64,000 nucleotides of DNA from Halopelagius longus. Its GTDB lineage: Archaea > Halobacteriota > Halobacteria > Halobacteriales > Haloferacaceae. The position numbers and the translations under genes were made by a program. The stretch lies in contig NZ_FNKQ01000001.1 in NCBI RefSeq assembly GCF_900100875.1, positions 1,054,001 through 1,118,000 on the forward strand, in the 5' to 3' direction. Under the pieces are notes generated by a model. It had not been told where the DNA came from and did no database searches. It saw nothing but the letters and a program-made list of their open reading frames with translations. Shown here piece after piece: positions 27,780 to 36,416 of the stretch. Position 1 is the first letter of the stretch, and every line of letters starts with the position of its first letter.

Positions 27780-28745
27780 CTACCGCACATCCACCCCGAC
27801 GCGGCCGGAGTCGGCGCGCGAGCGCAACCGTTCGACGCGTTCCTCGGTCCGGGGGTGCGTCGAGAACAGGTCGCGCAATCTGTGTTCCTCCTCGGACTCG
27901 ACGTCGCCGTACACCCACAGGGGAGAGAGGAGGCCGAACTGCGGTTCGGCGGTGTGCTCTATCTTCCGGAGGGCGCGGGCCAACGCCAACGGTCGCCCCG
28001 TCACCTCGGCAGCCCTGTCGTCGGCGGCGAACTCGCGGCGACGCGAGTGCGCACGCGTGAAAAGCGTGATACCGAGCATGAGGACGGAGACGGCCTCCTC
28101 GATTCGCCTCCTGAGGCGACCCGGAAGCGTCCGCGGCCACGACGAGGGGTCGCCGCGAACCCACGCCGCCGCGAGGGCGAGTCCCGTCACGAGGAAGACG
28201 GGCGGGGCGACGAGGAGCGAGAGGATTCCAACGGCCGTCTGGAGCGTCGTGAACGCGAGCGTCTGCACGAGACTGTCTCTGCTCTCTAAGTGTGCGAGTT
28301 CGTGCGCCAACAGTCCCTCGAACTCCTCGCGGTCCAACAGTCGGAACAGGGCGGCGTCGAGGACGACGGTGTCGCGCCCCGCGGTGTCGAGTGCGAACGC
28401 GTTGGGGACGGAGAGCCGCGTCACCAGAAGCCGGGGCGTATCGACGGACATCTCCGCCGTCAAGCGGTCCAAGATGCCGTAGACGCCCGGATACCGCACC
28501 CTCGGGAGTTCGCGCGCGTCGAGGCGCGAGAGGAGGCGGCGCGTTCCGAACCGGAGACTCGCGTACCCGAAGAGGACGGCCGTCGCGCCGACGACGAGTC
28601 CGGTCGTCACCGGGTCGGGGCGCAACCGCCAGACGGTGACGATGAGGACGTAACTCCCGTACGAGAGGAGCGAGTAGAACGCCAGAATCGACACGCCCAC
28701 CAACAGCATCAAGGGGCGGAGTCGCCGGGGCGGACGCCTGCTCAT
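27780..28745 (-). CDS. HtpX-like M48 zinc metalloprotease, membrane-bound
   Basis: 321 residues. Two N-terminal membrane helices (about 12-35 and 45-62) are followed by the metallopeptidase domain with zinc site LLAHELAHLESRD (HExxH near 150), two further hydrophobic stretches (about 165-190), and the third-ligand region RRREFAADDRAAEVTGRP. Expected to degrade damaged membrane proteins, as HtpX does. Ends with FSTHPRTEERVERL, typical of the family. Confidence 0.9.
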   Translation of the reverse strand: MSRRPPRRLRPLMLLVGVSILAFYSLLSYGSYVLIVTVWRLRPDPVTTGLVVGATAVLFGYASLRFGTRRLLSRLDARELPRVRYPGVYGILDRLTAEMSVDTPRLLVTRLSVPNAFALDTAGRDTVVLDAALFRLLDREEFEGLLAHELAHLESRDSLVQTLAFTTLQTAVGILSLLVAPPVFLVTGLALAAAWVRGDPSSWPRTLPGRLRRRIEEAVSVLMLGITLFTRAHSRRREFAADDRAAEVTGRPLALARALRKIEHTAEPQFGLLSPLWVYGDVESEEEHRLRDLFSTHPRTEERVERLRSRADSGRVGVDVR

Positions 28746-28916
28746 ACTCGCTCGGTAGGGTCGGGACGTGCAAAACGGTTACCGAGAGGCGCTTCTGGCG
28801 GGGATTCCGTCCGTCGCACCGTCGGCGGTGCGGACTTCTGCCCTCGGTGGGGCGGACATCCGGCGTCGCCGTTCGTCACCCGCACGTACTTGCCGGCGGC
28901 GGACGACGCGTCTCGC

Positions 28917-29390
28917 ATGACGACGTTCTTCGAGGACCTCTCCGTCGGCGACGAAGAGGAGTTCGGCGAGTACGAGGCGACGGAGGAGGAGATTCTGGAG
29001 TTCGCGGAGAAGTACGACCCGCAGTGGTTCCACACCGACCCCGAACGGGCCGAAGCGGAGTCGATGTACGGCGGCCTCATCGCCAGCGGGTGGCACACCG
29101 CCGCGATGACGATGCGGATGCTCGTCGAGGAGTTCCTCTCGGAGTCGGCGTCGCTCGGCGCGAAGGGCGTCGACGAACTCCGCTGGCGGCGACCCGTCGA
29201 ACCGGGCGACACGCTCTCGGTCCGGACGGAGGTGCTCGAAAAAGTCGAGGAGACGCCGAGTCGCGGACTCGTTCGCGTGCGGATCACGACCCTGAACGGG
29301 GACGGCGAGGAGGCGTGCTCGATGGTGGCGCTGACGATGTTCGCCCGGCGCGACGGCGGGAACGGCGACCGGAGCGACGGCGAGAACTGA
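28917..29390 (+). CDS. MaoC-family (R)-specific enoyl-CoA hydratase-like protein
   Basis: 157 residues, a single hot-dog domain. FFEDLSVGDEEEFGEYEATEEEI opens the family profile; YDPQWFHTDPERAE carries the catalytic Asp/His (DP..FH) and YGGLIASGWHTAAM the following helix. Predicted to hydrate a 2-enoyl-CoA, for example in fatty-acid or polyhydroxyalkanoate metabolism; substrate unknown. The ATG at 28917 is chosen over a much longer upstream frame of shadow sequence. Confidence 0.88.
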   Translation: MTTFFEDLSVGDEEEFGEYEATEEEILEFAEKYDPQWFHTDPERAEAESMYGGLIASGWHTAAMTMRMLVEEFLSESASLGAKGVDELRWRRPVEPGDTLSVRTEVLEKVEETPSRGLVRVRITTLNGDGEEACSMVALTMFARRDGGNGDRSDGEN

Positions 29391-29425
29391 GTCGGCGACG
29401 GTGCGGCGAATCGAGGACGCCGCGG

Positions 29426-30253
29426 TCAGTCGTCGTCCGGTCGCGGTTCGGCGTTCGTCCCGGCGTCCGGCGTCGCGTCGGCGGCGTCCGAATCGGCGGC
29501 GTCCGAGTCGTCCGGGTAGGCGCGTTCGCCGAGGTATCGGTTCGCCCGGCGGAAGATGCCGATGAGGGTGTGTACCTCCCGTTCGGTCGGGTGGGCGCGG
29601 CCGAGCAGTCGGCGCATCATCCGCATCGTCTTCGGGCGCTTGTGGTCGCGGTGTTCCACGGAGTCGAGGAACTCCGAGAAGAAGTCGTAGAAGCGGTCGA
29701 TGTCCGCCTCGTCGGCGCGTTCGCGTTCCACGTCGGGCAGTTGCGTCTCCTCGACGGTGAGGCTCCGCAGTTCGTACATGAGTACGGTCGCGGCCTGCCC
29801 GAGGTTCAGGACGGGGTACTCCGAACTCGCGGGGATGGAACACACCTCGTCCAGTTGCGCCAGTTCCTCGTTGTTGAGGCCCTTCCCCTCGCGTCCGAAG
29901 ACGAGCGCGGTCTTCGTCTCGACGGTTTCGAGGCTCTCGCGCACCTCGACGGGCGTCTTGTACGGGAAGCGGACGTGCCGGCGACTGTCCTCGTTCGTTA
30001 TCGCCGTCGTCCCGACGGTGTGGTAGTTCTCGACGACTTCCTCGAAGGTGACCTCTTCTGCGTTCGGGAGGACGTCCTCGCGGGCGTGGCCGGCGAAGCC
30101 GTACGCCTCGCTGTCGCGGTCCATCTCCGGCGGGTCCACGAGTTTCAGGTCCGTGAGCCCGAAGTTCTTCATCGCGCGGGCGATGGTCCCGATGTTGCCG
30201 GGCGTCTTCGGTTCGACGACGACGACGACGGGTTTCCGTTGTCTCGGCGGCAT
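29426..30253 (-). CDS. TrmJ-type SPOUT RNA 2'-O-methyltransferase
   Basis: 275 residues. The SPOUT knot is clear: VVVVVEPKTPGNIGTIARAMKNFG at the start, LVFGREGKGLNNEEL (about 115) and IPASSEYPVLNLGQAATVLMYEL (about 140-163), the three TrmH/TrmJ motifs. Probably methylates tRNA position 32 ribose, as archaeal TrmJ does. The last 30 residues are Asp/Ala repeats, a halophilic tail. It directly abuts the upstream gene (no gap), suggesting coupling. Confidence 0.9.
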   Translation of the reverse strand: MPPRQRKPVVVVVEPKTPGNIGTIARAMKNFGLTDLKLVDPPEMDRDSEAYGFAGHAREDVLPNAEEVTFEEVVENYHTVGTTAITNEDSRRHVRFPYKTPVEVRESLETVETKTALVFGREGKGLNNEELAQLDEVCSIPASSEYPVLNLGQAATVLMYELRSLTVEETQLPDVERERADEADIDRFYDFFSEFLDSVEHRDHKRPKTMRMMRRLLGRAHPTEREVHTLIGIFRRANRYLGERAYPDDSDAADSDAADATPDAGTNAEPRPDDD

Positions 30254-30862
30254 CTACTTCGTGGGGTACTCTCGGTCGAAGTCGATGTCCACGTCGTCCA
30301 TCGCCTCGGCGGAGTCGTCTTCGTCGTCGGCCTCCGCGCCGGGTTCGTCGTAGGTGACGGTTCCCGACTCGAAGTCGATGCGCTTTCGCTTCCCGCCGTA
30401 GTTCTCGTTGAGTCGGCGGTTCAACTCGTCGGGGTCCGGCGGCGACGGGAGTTCGCTCGGGTCCGTCTCGACGTGTTCGAGTCCGCCGTACCCCTCCGGG
30501 GCGCGGCCGCCGTCGGCGAACCACTCGTGGAACTCGTCGCGGAACTCCTCTTCTCCGCGAAACTCGCGGCCCCCCGCCTCGCGGTACCAGTAGAGGAAGT
30601 CCGCCTCGTGGTCCGCACAGAGGAGCACTTCCTCCATCGGTTCGCCGTAGACGATAGCCGCCTGATTACACCGGCGTTTCTCCGCCTCGCCGTGGACGAG
30701 ATAGCAGGCGTCGCACGGTTTCCCCACGAGATAGCTGAGGCGGATGAGTCGCCGCCGCGCGTCCTCCGGCACCTCGTCGAGCGGTTTGAACTCCTCGCTC
30801 TCGGTGAACACCTCGGACTCCTCGAAGCGCCACCCGCGGAGTCCGATACTGACCTTCGCCAT
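30254..30862 (-). CDS. Conserved haloarchaeal protein with zinc-type cysteines
   Basis: 202 residues, no membrane helices. I do not recognise a characterised family. The middle holds [16 protein letters not shown] and [14 protein letters not shown], a C/C/C/CxxH pattern that could bind zinc; the C-terminal third is acidic and disordered. The ATG at 30862 ([15 protein letters not shown]) is chosen; upstream in-frame sequence is not protein-like. Its stop adjoins the trmJ-like start exactly, so they share a transcript, possibly linking it to RNA modification. Confidence 0.7.
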   Translation of the reverse strand: MAKVSIGLRGWRFEESEVFTESEEFKPLDEVPEDARRRLIRLSYLVGKPCDACYLVHGEAEKRRCNQAAIVYGEPMEEVLLCADHEADFLYWYREAGGREFRGEEEFRDEFHEWFADGGRAPEGYGGLEHVETDPSELPSPPDPDELNRRLNENYGGKRKRIDFESGTVTYDEPGAEADDEDDSAEAMDDVDIDFDREYPTK

Positions 30863-31024
30863 TGGCCGACCGTAACCGACGGACGGATAAAAAGAGCGTG
30901 ACTTCCCCGCCTCGGGCCGCATCAGAGACCGCTTCCGCGGGGCGTTCGCGGGTCCGCGACTCGGCGGCCTCGCGGAGCGACCGGGACCGTGCGGACTATG
31001 TAACCGCCGTCCTTCCGCCCCGAT

Positions 31025-32167
31025 ATGCAGAACGTCGACGCGGCCGGACTCGGCATCGGCGACGACTACCCGCCCCGAATCATGGGCGTCCTGAACGTCT
31101 CCGAGGAGTCGCCGTACGACCCGAGCGTGTTCAACGACGCCGGCGACGCCGCCGAGTACGTCGACGCCGAACTCATCGACGAGGGCGCAGACATCGTCGA
31201 CGTGGGCTTGGAGTCGGCGAACAAGCGGTTCGAGGTGCTGTCGGCCGAGGAGGAACTCGACCGACTCGACACGGCCCTCGACGTCGTAGAGAGCGTCTCC
31301 GGCGACGCCGTCTTCTCCATCGAGACGCGCTACCACGAAGTCGCCGAGGAGGCCCTCTCGCGTGGGTTCGACATGGTGAACGACATCTGCGGGTTCGCCG
31401 ACCCGGAGATGCCGCGCGTCTGCGAGGAGTTCGACGCCGCGGTGGCGAAGATGGCGAGTCCGCCGGACTTAGAGCGACCGGGGGCCGTCGAGGACGTAGA
31501 CGACATCTACGAGGCGTTGCAGATGAACGGCCTCACGGACAAGACCATCGTCGACCCCGCCTTCGGCGGGTGGTCCGAGGCGAAGACGCTCGAAGACGAC
31601 CGGGAGACGTTCCGCCGCCTCCGGGAGTTCCGCGGCCTCGACCGGCCGATTCTCGTCTCCATCAACCGGAAGAACTTCCTCCGGGAGTTCGCCGGGCGTT
31701 CGACCGAGGAGGCGTTGCCGGTGTCGCTCGCGGCCACGTCGATGGCCGTCGAACGCGGCGCGCACGTGATTCGGACCCACGACGTTCGGGAGACGCGCGA
31801 CGCCGCCCTCATCGGCGAGGCGTTCGCCCGCGACAGGGTGCGCACCGGCGGCGGCGTCTCCGTGGAGGAACTCGACGCGACGACGCCCCGAGAGGTCGAA
31901 CGCCACCTCGAACGCCTCGGCGTCGAGGACGACGTGACGGGCGACGCCGTCGTCAGGGTCTTCGAACTCGACGGCCTCTCCGCCGCCGACGAACGGACCG
32001 TGGCCGCGGCGGCGTCGGACGGCGGCGCGACGTTCGTTCGCGGGAGCGACGGCGGCGCACTCCTGTTCGGGACGCCGGACGCCCTGCGGGCGACGCGCGC
32101 GGCGGCGGACTCGCCCTCGGACGCGGCGGCGGCCGCACTCGACGCCGTCGTCTCGGAGACGAGGTGA
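31025..32167 (+). CDS. folP: Dihydropteroate synthase (archaeal type)
   Basis: 380 residues, longer than bacterial FolP (about 280). The TIM-barrel starts with [17 protein letters not shown], the DHPS signature in variant form; [45 protein letters not shown] and the terminal [14 protein letters not shown] are matching strands. The last 110 residues form an extra acidic domain of unknown role. Predicted to join the pterin diphosphate made by MptE to an arylamine. It precedes mptE by 253 bp on the same strand, so both act in one pathway. Confidence 0.85.
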   Translation: MQNVDAAGLGIGDDYPPRIMGVLNVSEESPYDPSVFNDAGDAAEYVDAELIDEGADIVDVGLESANKRFEVLSAEEELDRLDTALDVVESVSGDAVFSIETRYHEVAEEALSRGFDMVNDICGFADPEMPRVCEEFDAAVAKMASPPDLERPGAVEDVDDIYEALQMNGLTDKTIVDPAFGGWSEAKTLEDDRETFRRLREFRGLDRPILVSINRKNFLREFAGRSTEEALPVSLAATSMAVERGAHVIRTHDVRETRDAALIGEAFARDRVRTGGGVSVEELDATTPREVERHLERLGVEDDVTGDAVVRVFELDGLSAADERTVAAAASDGGATFVRGSDGGALLFGTPDALRATRAAADSPSDAAAAALDAVVSETR

Positions 32168-32241
32168 CCGAACGATGCGGACGACGCCGGGGCGCGAACG
32201 ACACCGGCCGGGGGCCGCCGGGGCGTGTCAGACGCGTGTCA

Positions 32242-32262
32242 GGGGTTACCGCGGATAACCCC
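32242..32262 (+). promoter_or_regulatory. Palindrome between folP and the mptE leader ORF
   Basis: Perfect 7-bp inverted repeat GGGGTTA / TAACCCC around a CCGCGGA loop that is itself nearly palindromic. It is preceded by two copies of CGTGTCAG 10 bp apart (32224-32241). It could terminate folP, or be an operator or RNA structure in front of the small ORF and mptE; the sequence does not decide. Confidence 0.4.
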
Positions 32263-32313
32263 CGCCAAACGGGCGTTCGTCCCGGATACGAGGACTCAGT
32301 TAAGAGAAAACTT

Positions 32314-32418
32314 ATGTCGGACGGACCTAAAACGCACCACTGGACGCCGGAAGGGCATACGGGTAGGGGTACTTGGTGCCATTCCGGCCCACACCGTATT
32401 ATCTTGGGAGAGCAGTAG
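32314..32418 (+). CDS. 34-residue ORF abutting mptE
   Basis: A short ORF starting ATG (MSDGPKTHHW) and ending 2 bp before the mptE GTG. It is rich in His, Trp and Cys (HHWTPEGH, TWCHSGPH) and less GC-biased than real neighbours. A GAGA stretch 6-10 bp before the ATG could serve ribosome binding. The tight junction with mptE suggests translation is coupled. I do not recognise the product; it may be a leader peptide, a tiny metal-binding protein, or an accidental frame inside a regulatory leader. Confidence 0.4.
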   Translation: MSDGPKTHHWTPEGHTGRGTWCHSGPHRIILGEQ

Positions 32419-32420
32419 CC

Positions 32421-33104
32421 GTGCGGTTCGAAGACTGGGAACCGGTGTACGAGTCGATCCTCGCGGCGTTCGGCTACCCCCGGAGCGGCGACGAACGCGC
32501 CAGAGACGTCCTCGCGGAGTACGCGACGCCGTTCGACGTCGAGCGACTCGACTGTACCGGCCGGACCGTCGCCGTCGTCGGCGCGGCCCCGTCCCTCTCC
32601 GAGGAAGTCGAACGCGTCGGCGACGCCGACCGGGTGTTCGCCGCCTCCACCGCCGCGGACGCGGTTCGAGACGCCGGGTTCGACGTGGACCTGATGGTGA
32701 CGGACTTGGACAAAAATCCCGAGACGGCGCGTGAACTGACGCGCGAGGGGACGCCCGTCGCGGCCCACGCCCACGGCGACAACGTGCCCGCGGTGCGCGA
32801 GTGGGTCCCGCGGTTCGAGTCCGAACACGTCCTCGCGACGACGCAGGCGGCACCCGTCGATGCGGTCTACAACTTCGGCGGATTCACCGACGGCGACCGC
32901 GCGGCGTTCGCCGCCGACGCCTTCGGCGCGGACGAACTCCGGTTCGTCGGGTGGGAGTTCGACGACGCCGCCGTCTCGGAGTCGAAGGCGCAGAAGTTGC
33001 GGTGGGCGGAGCGTCTGCTCCACCTGTTGGAGCGTCTCCGGGGAGAACGGTTCGGGGTTCTCGACGGACGGCGCGACGCCATCGACCCCCTCCCGCGACC
33101 GTAA
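32421..33104 (+). CDS. mptE: 6-hydroxymethyl-7,8-dihydropterin pyrophosphokinase
   Basis: 227 residues, the archaeal (MptE, DUF115-like) replacement for FolK. It activates 6-hydroxymethyldihydropterin with ATP. The motifs VAVVGAAPSLSEEVE and LMVTDLDKNPE (metal-binding Asp pair) and a conserved HAHGDN and YNFGGFTDGDR support this. GTG at 32421 is chosen because the protein then starts MRFEDWEPVYESIL, as in relatives; the frame is open 16 codons upstream. It follows folP and the small ORF, consistent with pterin metabolism. Confidence 0.87.
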   Translation: MRFEDWEPVYESILAAFGYPRSGDERARDVLAEYATPFDVERLDCTGRTVAVVGAAPSLSEEVERVGDADRVFAASTAADAVRDAGFDVDLMVTDLDKNPETARELTREGTPVAAHAHGDNVPAVREWVPRFESEHVLATTQAAPVDAVYNFGGFTDGDRAAFAADAFGADELRFVGWEFDDAAVSESKAQKLRWAERLLHLLERLRGERFGVLDGRRDAIDPLPRP

Positions 33105-33105
33105 C

Positions 33106-34242
33106 CTACAGTTCGATATCCGCGTCGGCGTGTCGGCTCTGCGGGTCGACGCGTCCGTCGGCTATCTCTGCCGCGAACACGTCCGCGCCGCAGGCCTGAC
33201 ACGTCGAGGCGAGGACGATGGCGTCGCCGAGGGAACCTCGGCGGCCCGACGGACGACGCCCGTCGGCGTCGCCGGAACGCGAAGCGTTCCGGTTGGCAGA
33301 CGAGATGCGTCGCGTCTCGTCCACGTCGCCGGTTCGCGCGGGTCGGCGGTCGATTCTGAGCGACCCGTCGCAGACGGGACACCAGTCGAGACAGAGTCTG
33401 AGCGCCGCGAGGACGCGCGTCCGCATCGACGGAGAGAGCGACCACCACTTCGGAAACGCGGACCGGAACTCCGCGACGGCGGTCACGTCTGCGACGAACG
33501 CCGCCCGCGAGGGCCAGTTTCCGGCGCGTTCGCCGCGGACGAAGGCGACGAGCGCCGATTCGGCGGGGTCCCACTCAAGTTCCACGTCCTCCTCGGGGAC
33601 TTGAAGCAGGGACGCCAGCGCCGCGGTGTCGCCTTCCCGCCCGTCCATCTCGACGATTCGACGCCGCCACGCCGACTCGAAGTCCCGCGCGAGACGGGGC
33701 AGGGAGTCGGTGTCCTCCGACGACGTTCGGTCGGCCGCGGCGGCCTCGGCTGTGTCGCGAGACTGCACCCCGCGGTCCGAAGAGAGTCGCTCCGCGATGT
33801 CGCCCGCCGCCGACAGGGGGGCCGACGAGCCTCGTTCGCTCGCGTCGTCCGCGAGCAGTCCCGCCTCGTGTAGGAGTCGTTCGGCCGAGGTGTCGCTCCC
33901 CTCCGACTCGGAAGGGGAGGTCGGCTCGCCTGCCGTCCGGCCGCCGACCCGTCGCCGGAACGTCGCCGAGAACGCCCGGAGCGTCCCGTTCCGGAACTCC
34001 GATGCGCCGGGGGCCGCGTACACCGCCGCGAGCGTCGCCGCGATGACGAACGCGAGGACGACGCCCGCGAGAGGCCACCGCGCGACGAGTCCCACGGTGA
34101 CGCCCGCGACGACGGCGAGCGTCGCCGTCGCGAGTACGATGACGCGCGGATCTTTGCGACGCCTCATCGCCGTCGCTGTCGACCGAATCGACCCGAACAG
34201 AGACGCGATGCGCCGCGCCACGTCGTCGATAGTTCTGTCCAC
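33106..34242 (-). CDS. Membrane protein with two CxxC motifs, function unknown
   Basis: 378 residues from a GTG start. Two adjacent membrane helices lie at about 35-55 and 58-78. A long Ser/Glu/Arg-rich linker is followed by a region with a CPVCDGSLRI knuckle near 290 and CQACGADVF near 350, which could together bind one zinc. I recognise no named family, though similar haloarchaeal proteins exist. It converges with mptE, with a 1-bp gap. Upstream (34265-34335) are several inverted repeats: GGTATG/CATACC about 35-50 bp before the start and CGACATGTCG at 34301-34310. Confidence 0.65.
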   Translation of the reverse strand: MDRTIDDVARRIASLFGSIRSTATAMRRRKDPRVIVLATATLAVVAGVTVGLVARWPLAGVVLAFVIAATLAAVYAAPGASEFRNGTLRAFSATFRRRVGGRTAGEPTSPSESEGSDTSAERLLHEAGLLADDASERGSSAPLSAAGDIAERLSSDRGVQSRDTAEAAAADRTSSEDTDSLPRLARDFESAWRRRIVEMDGREGDTAALASLLQVPEEDVELEWDPAESALVAFVRGERAGNWPSRAAFVADVTAVAEFRSAFPKWWSLSPSMRTRVLAALRLCLDWCPVCDGSLRIDRRPARTGDVDETRRISSANRNASRSGDADGRRPSGRRGSLGDAIVLASTCQACGADVFAAEIADGRVDPQSRHADADIEL

Positions 34243-34539
34243 TACGTCTCCCCCAGAAGCGTTTCCCGCCGATAGGTATGGACCGCATACCCACGATTCC
34301 CGACATGTCGTCGGATTTTTGTCCGCCCCTATCGGTTCTTAACGGCGACCGAACCGAGAGACCGGCCGCTAATCTCTCGCTAGCGGGGCCGTAAAGCTCA
34401 CGAAACTTGACAGGCCCGCGATACGAACGACGGCGTCGCGGAGACGGCCGCCGGACGGTAAGGATATCCGAACTGTTTCAGGCGACGAGGCAGGTTCACC
34501 GGCGCCGCCGCGACCTGCGGGCGGTCGTTCCGCGACGCC
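34243..34539. other. Intergenic region upstream of the photolyase remnant
   Basis: Contains the promoter-side inverted repeats noted for the membrane-protein gene (arms CCGATAGG at 34269-34276 and CCTATCGG at 34328-34335 among them). No open gene of convincing character; the short frames here are shadow-like. Confidence 0.4.
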
Positions 34540-34783
34540 GTCGTCCACGAACAGGGTTCGATAACGACGAACGCGGGGGGAGCGGTACGACCCGAACGCG
34601 GAGTACATCAACGAGTACGTGCCGGAACTGCGCGGCGTCACGCCGAGGAGATTCACCGGTGACCCGGACTGTCGCAGACGCGGCGCGAGGAGTTAGCCGA
34701 GTCGTACCCCGGCCCACCGCGGACCACGCGGAAGCCGCGAGGAGGGAATTGCGACGTTCGAGGCGGCCCGCGGCGACGGGTAG
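34540..34783 (+). pseudogene. Remnant of a DNA photolyase/cryptochrome C terminus
   Basis: A frame at about 34580-34645 reads ERYDPNAEYINEYVPELRG, the strongly conserved C-terminal segment of class I photolyases. After it, a shifted frame gives EEIHR then a stop, then SQTRREELAESYPGPP, again the photolyase order, and a third frame gives TFEAARGDG with a stop at 34783. At least one in-frame stop and two frameshifts separate pieces that should be continuous, and the rest of the gene (over 400 residues) is missing. The left limit is uncertain. A decayed gene fragment, not functional. Confidence 0.7.
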
Positions 34784-34819
34784 GCGAACGAATTTACCGC
34801 TGCGCGGCCACTACCTATC

Positions 34820-35455
34820 GTGTACAACGTTAGCATCCTGCTCTACGACGGGTTCGACGAACTGGACGCCATAGGGCCGTACGAGGTGTTTCGGACGGCA
34901 GCCGGGTTCGGCGCGGACTGCGACGTACGACTCGTCACCCTCGACGAACGGGAGACGGTCACCGCGAATCACGGGATGGAGGTGGTCGTCGGCGGCCAAC
35001 TGGACCCCGAATCCTCGGTGTCGACCGACCTCATCCTCGTCCCCGGGGGCGGGTGGAGCGACGCCACGAAACCCGGCGCGGGGATGGAGGCGAAGAAGGG
35101 CGATATCCCCGGCGCACTCGCGGCGTTCTCGGAGTTCGGGATGACCGTCGCGGGCGTCTGCACCGGCGGGATGCTTCTGGCCCGCGCGGGCCTCCTCGAG
35201 GACCGGCCGGCGGTGACGCACCACTCCGCGCTCTCTGACCTCGAAGACGCCGGGGCGAAGGTGCGCGACGCCCGGTTCGTCGACGACGGCGACGTTCTCA
35301 CCGCCGGGGGCGTCACCTCGGGCATCGACTTGGCGCTTCACGTCGTCGAACGGGAGTTCGGAAGCGACATCGCCGCCGAGGTGGCCCGGGAGATAGAGTA
35401 CGACCGCCGCAAGTCGTCGTCGGACGCGGTCGAAGTCGATCGAAGCGACGACTGA
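34820..35455 (+). CDS. DJ-1/PfpI-family protein
   Basis: 211 residues. The alpha/beta PfpI fold is shown by VSILLYDGFDELDAIGPYEVF at the start, DLILVPGGGW near 75 and the nucleophile-elbow VAGVCTGGMLLARAG (Cys near 115), followed by THHSALSDL, where the second His is the usual partner. Members include glyoxalases, deglycases and AraC-like regulator domains; activity is unknown. GTG start at 34820. It lies directly after the photolyase remnant and before sod. Confidence 0.88.
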   Translation: MYNVSILLYDGFDELDAIGPYEVFRTAAGFGADCDVRLVTLDERETVTANHGMEVVVGGQLDPESSVSTDLILVPGGGWSDATKPGAGMEAKKGDIPGALAAFSEFGMTVAGVCTGGMLLARAGLLEDRPAVTHHSALSDLEDAGAKVRDARFVDDGDVLTAGGVTSGIDLALHVVEREFGSDIAAEVAREIEYDRRKSSSDAVEVDRSDD

Positions 35456-35490
35456 GACGACTGTTCCCCGACGGTGAAAGTGGCCCGAAA

Positions 35491-35514
35491 GTATAATTTG
35501 GTTAACATTTAACC
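35491..35514 (+). promoter_or_regulatory. sod promoter with palindrome next to the TATA box
   Basis: GTATAATTT (35491-35499) is a good TATA box. It is followed at once by a perfect inverted repeat with arms GGTTAA and TTAACC separated by CAT (35500-35514). A start site near 35521 is expected, so the palindrome lies between TATA and start, the classic position for a repressor. Confidence 0.55.
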
Positions 35515-35546
35515 GGGTGTCCGTCGTGGGTTCGTTCGAAGTACCC

Positions 35547-36173
35547 ATGGCCACCTACGAACTTCCGGAGCTTCCGTACGACTACGACGCGCTCGAACCG
35601 GTCATCGACGAGCGAATCATGGAGCTGCACCACGACAAGCACCACCAAGGATACGTGGACGGTGCGAACTCGGCGCTGGAGCAGCTCGAACAGATGCGCG
35701 AAAGCGGCGACATGGGCAACATCAAGGCGGTAAAGCGGAATCTCGCGTTCAACCTCTCGGGGCACGTGAACCACACCGTCTTCTGGGAGAACATGAGTCC
35801 CGACGGCGGCGGCGAACCCGGCGGCGAACTCGCCGACGCGTTCGACGAGCAGTTCGGCGGGTTCGAGCAGTTCAAATCCGACTTCGCGGCCGCCTCGAAG
35901 GGCGTCGAAGGGTCCGGATGGGGACAGCTCGTCTACGACCACGCCGCCGACAGACTCATCGTCACCGCCGTCGAGAACCACCAGAACCAGCAGGCGTCCG
36001 GTTCGACGCCGATTCTCGTCCTCGACGTCTGGGAGCACGCGTACTACCTCCAGTACGAGAACAACCGCGGCGAGTACGTCGATAGCTTCTGGGACGTCGT
36101 CAACTGGGACGACGTAGCTCAGCGGTACGAACAAGCCCAGAACGCCGACGTCGTCGGCCAGCACACCCACTAA
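35547..36173 (+). CDS. sod: Superoxide dismutase (Mn/Fe family), first copy
   Basis: 208 residues. Converts superoxide to oxygen and peroxide in the cytosol. Metal ligands are at His-28 (MELHHDKHH), the His in SGHVNHTVFW, and Asp/His in LDVWEHAYY. MATYELPELPYDYDALEP is the standard start; the frame's earlier start is not conserved. The acidic surface is halophilic. A T-run (36190-36195) soon after the stop may terminate it. A paralogue follows 243 bp downstream. Confidence 0.95.
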   Translation: MATYELPELPYDYDALEPVIDERIMELHHDKHHQGYVDGANSALEQLEQMRESGDMGNIKAVKRNLAFNLSGHVNHTVFWENMSPDGGGEPGGELADAFDEQFGGFEQFKSDFAAASKGVEGSGWGQLVYDHAADRLIVTAVENHQNQQASGSTPILVLDVWEHAYYLQYENNRGEYVDSFWDVVNWDDVAQRYEQAQNADVVGQHTH

Positions 36174-36189
36174 CACCTCCGCGCTCCGC

Positions 36190-36195
36190 TTTTTT
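36190..36195 (+). terminator. T-tract after first sod
   Basis: Six Ts 17 bp beyond the stop, after a GC-rich stretch; archaeal termination often needs only such a tract. Confidence 0.4.
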
Positions 36196-36416
36196 GCGAC
36201 CGGTTGCGGCTGAATGGGTCACCCCGAAGTGTGGCGTTTGTGACATTACACCGCGACCGCTAAGTGTAGCCCGACGGACGGATTCCCGAACCGCCTTCCA
36301 GCCTGTACCGTGGCGCGGCGATCACCGGCGGTTCGGACCATATTACGCCATACGTTACCATACGACTTCTCAAACTTTATCAGAATTGTCAACGTACAAT
36401 AGGGCGAGGTATTACT

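Noticed and set aside
30862-32418. 518-codon frame covering folP antiphase
   Set aside because: Mostly Arg-rich shadow of folP. Only the last 34 codons, with their own ATG and composition, are kept as a possible small ORF.
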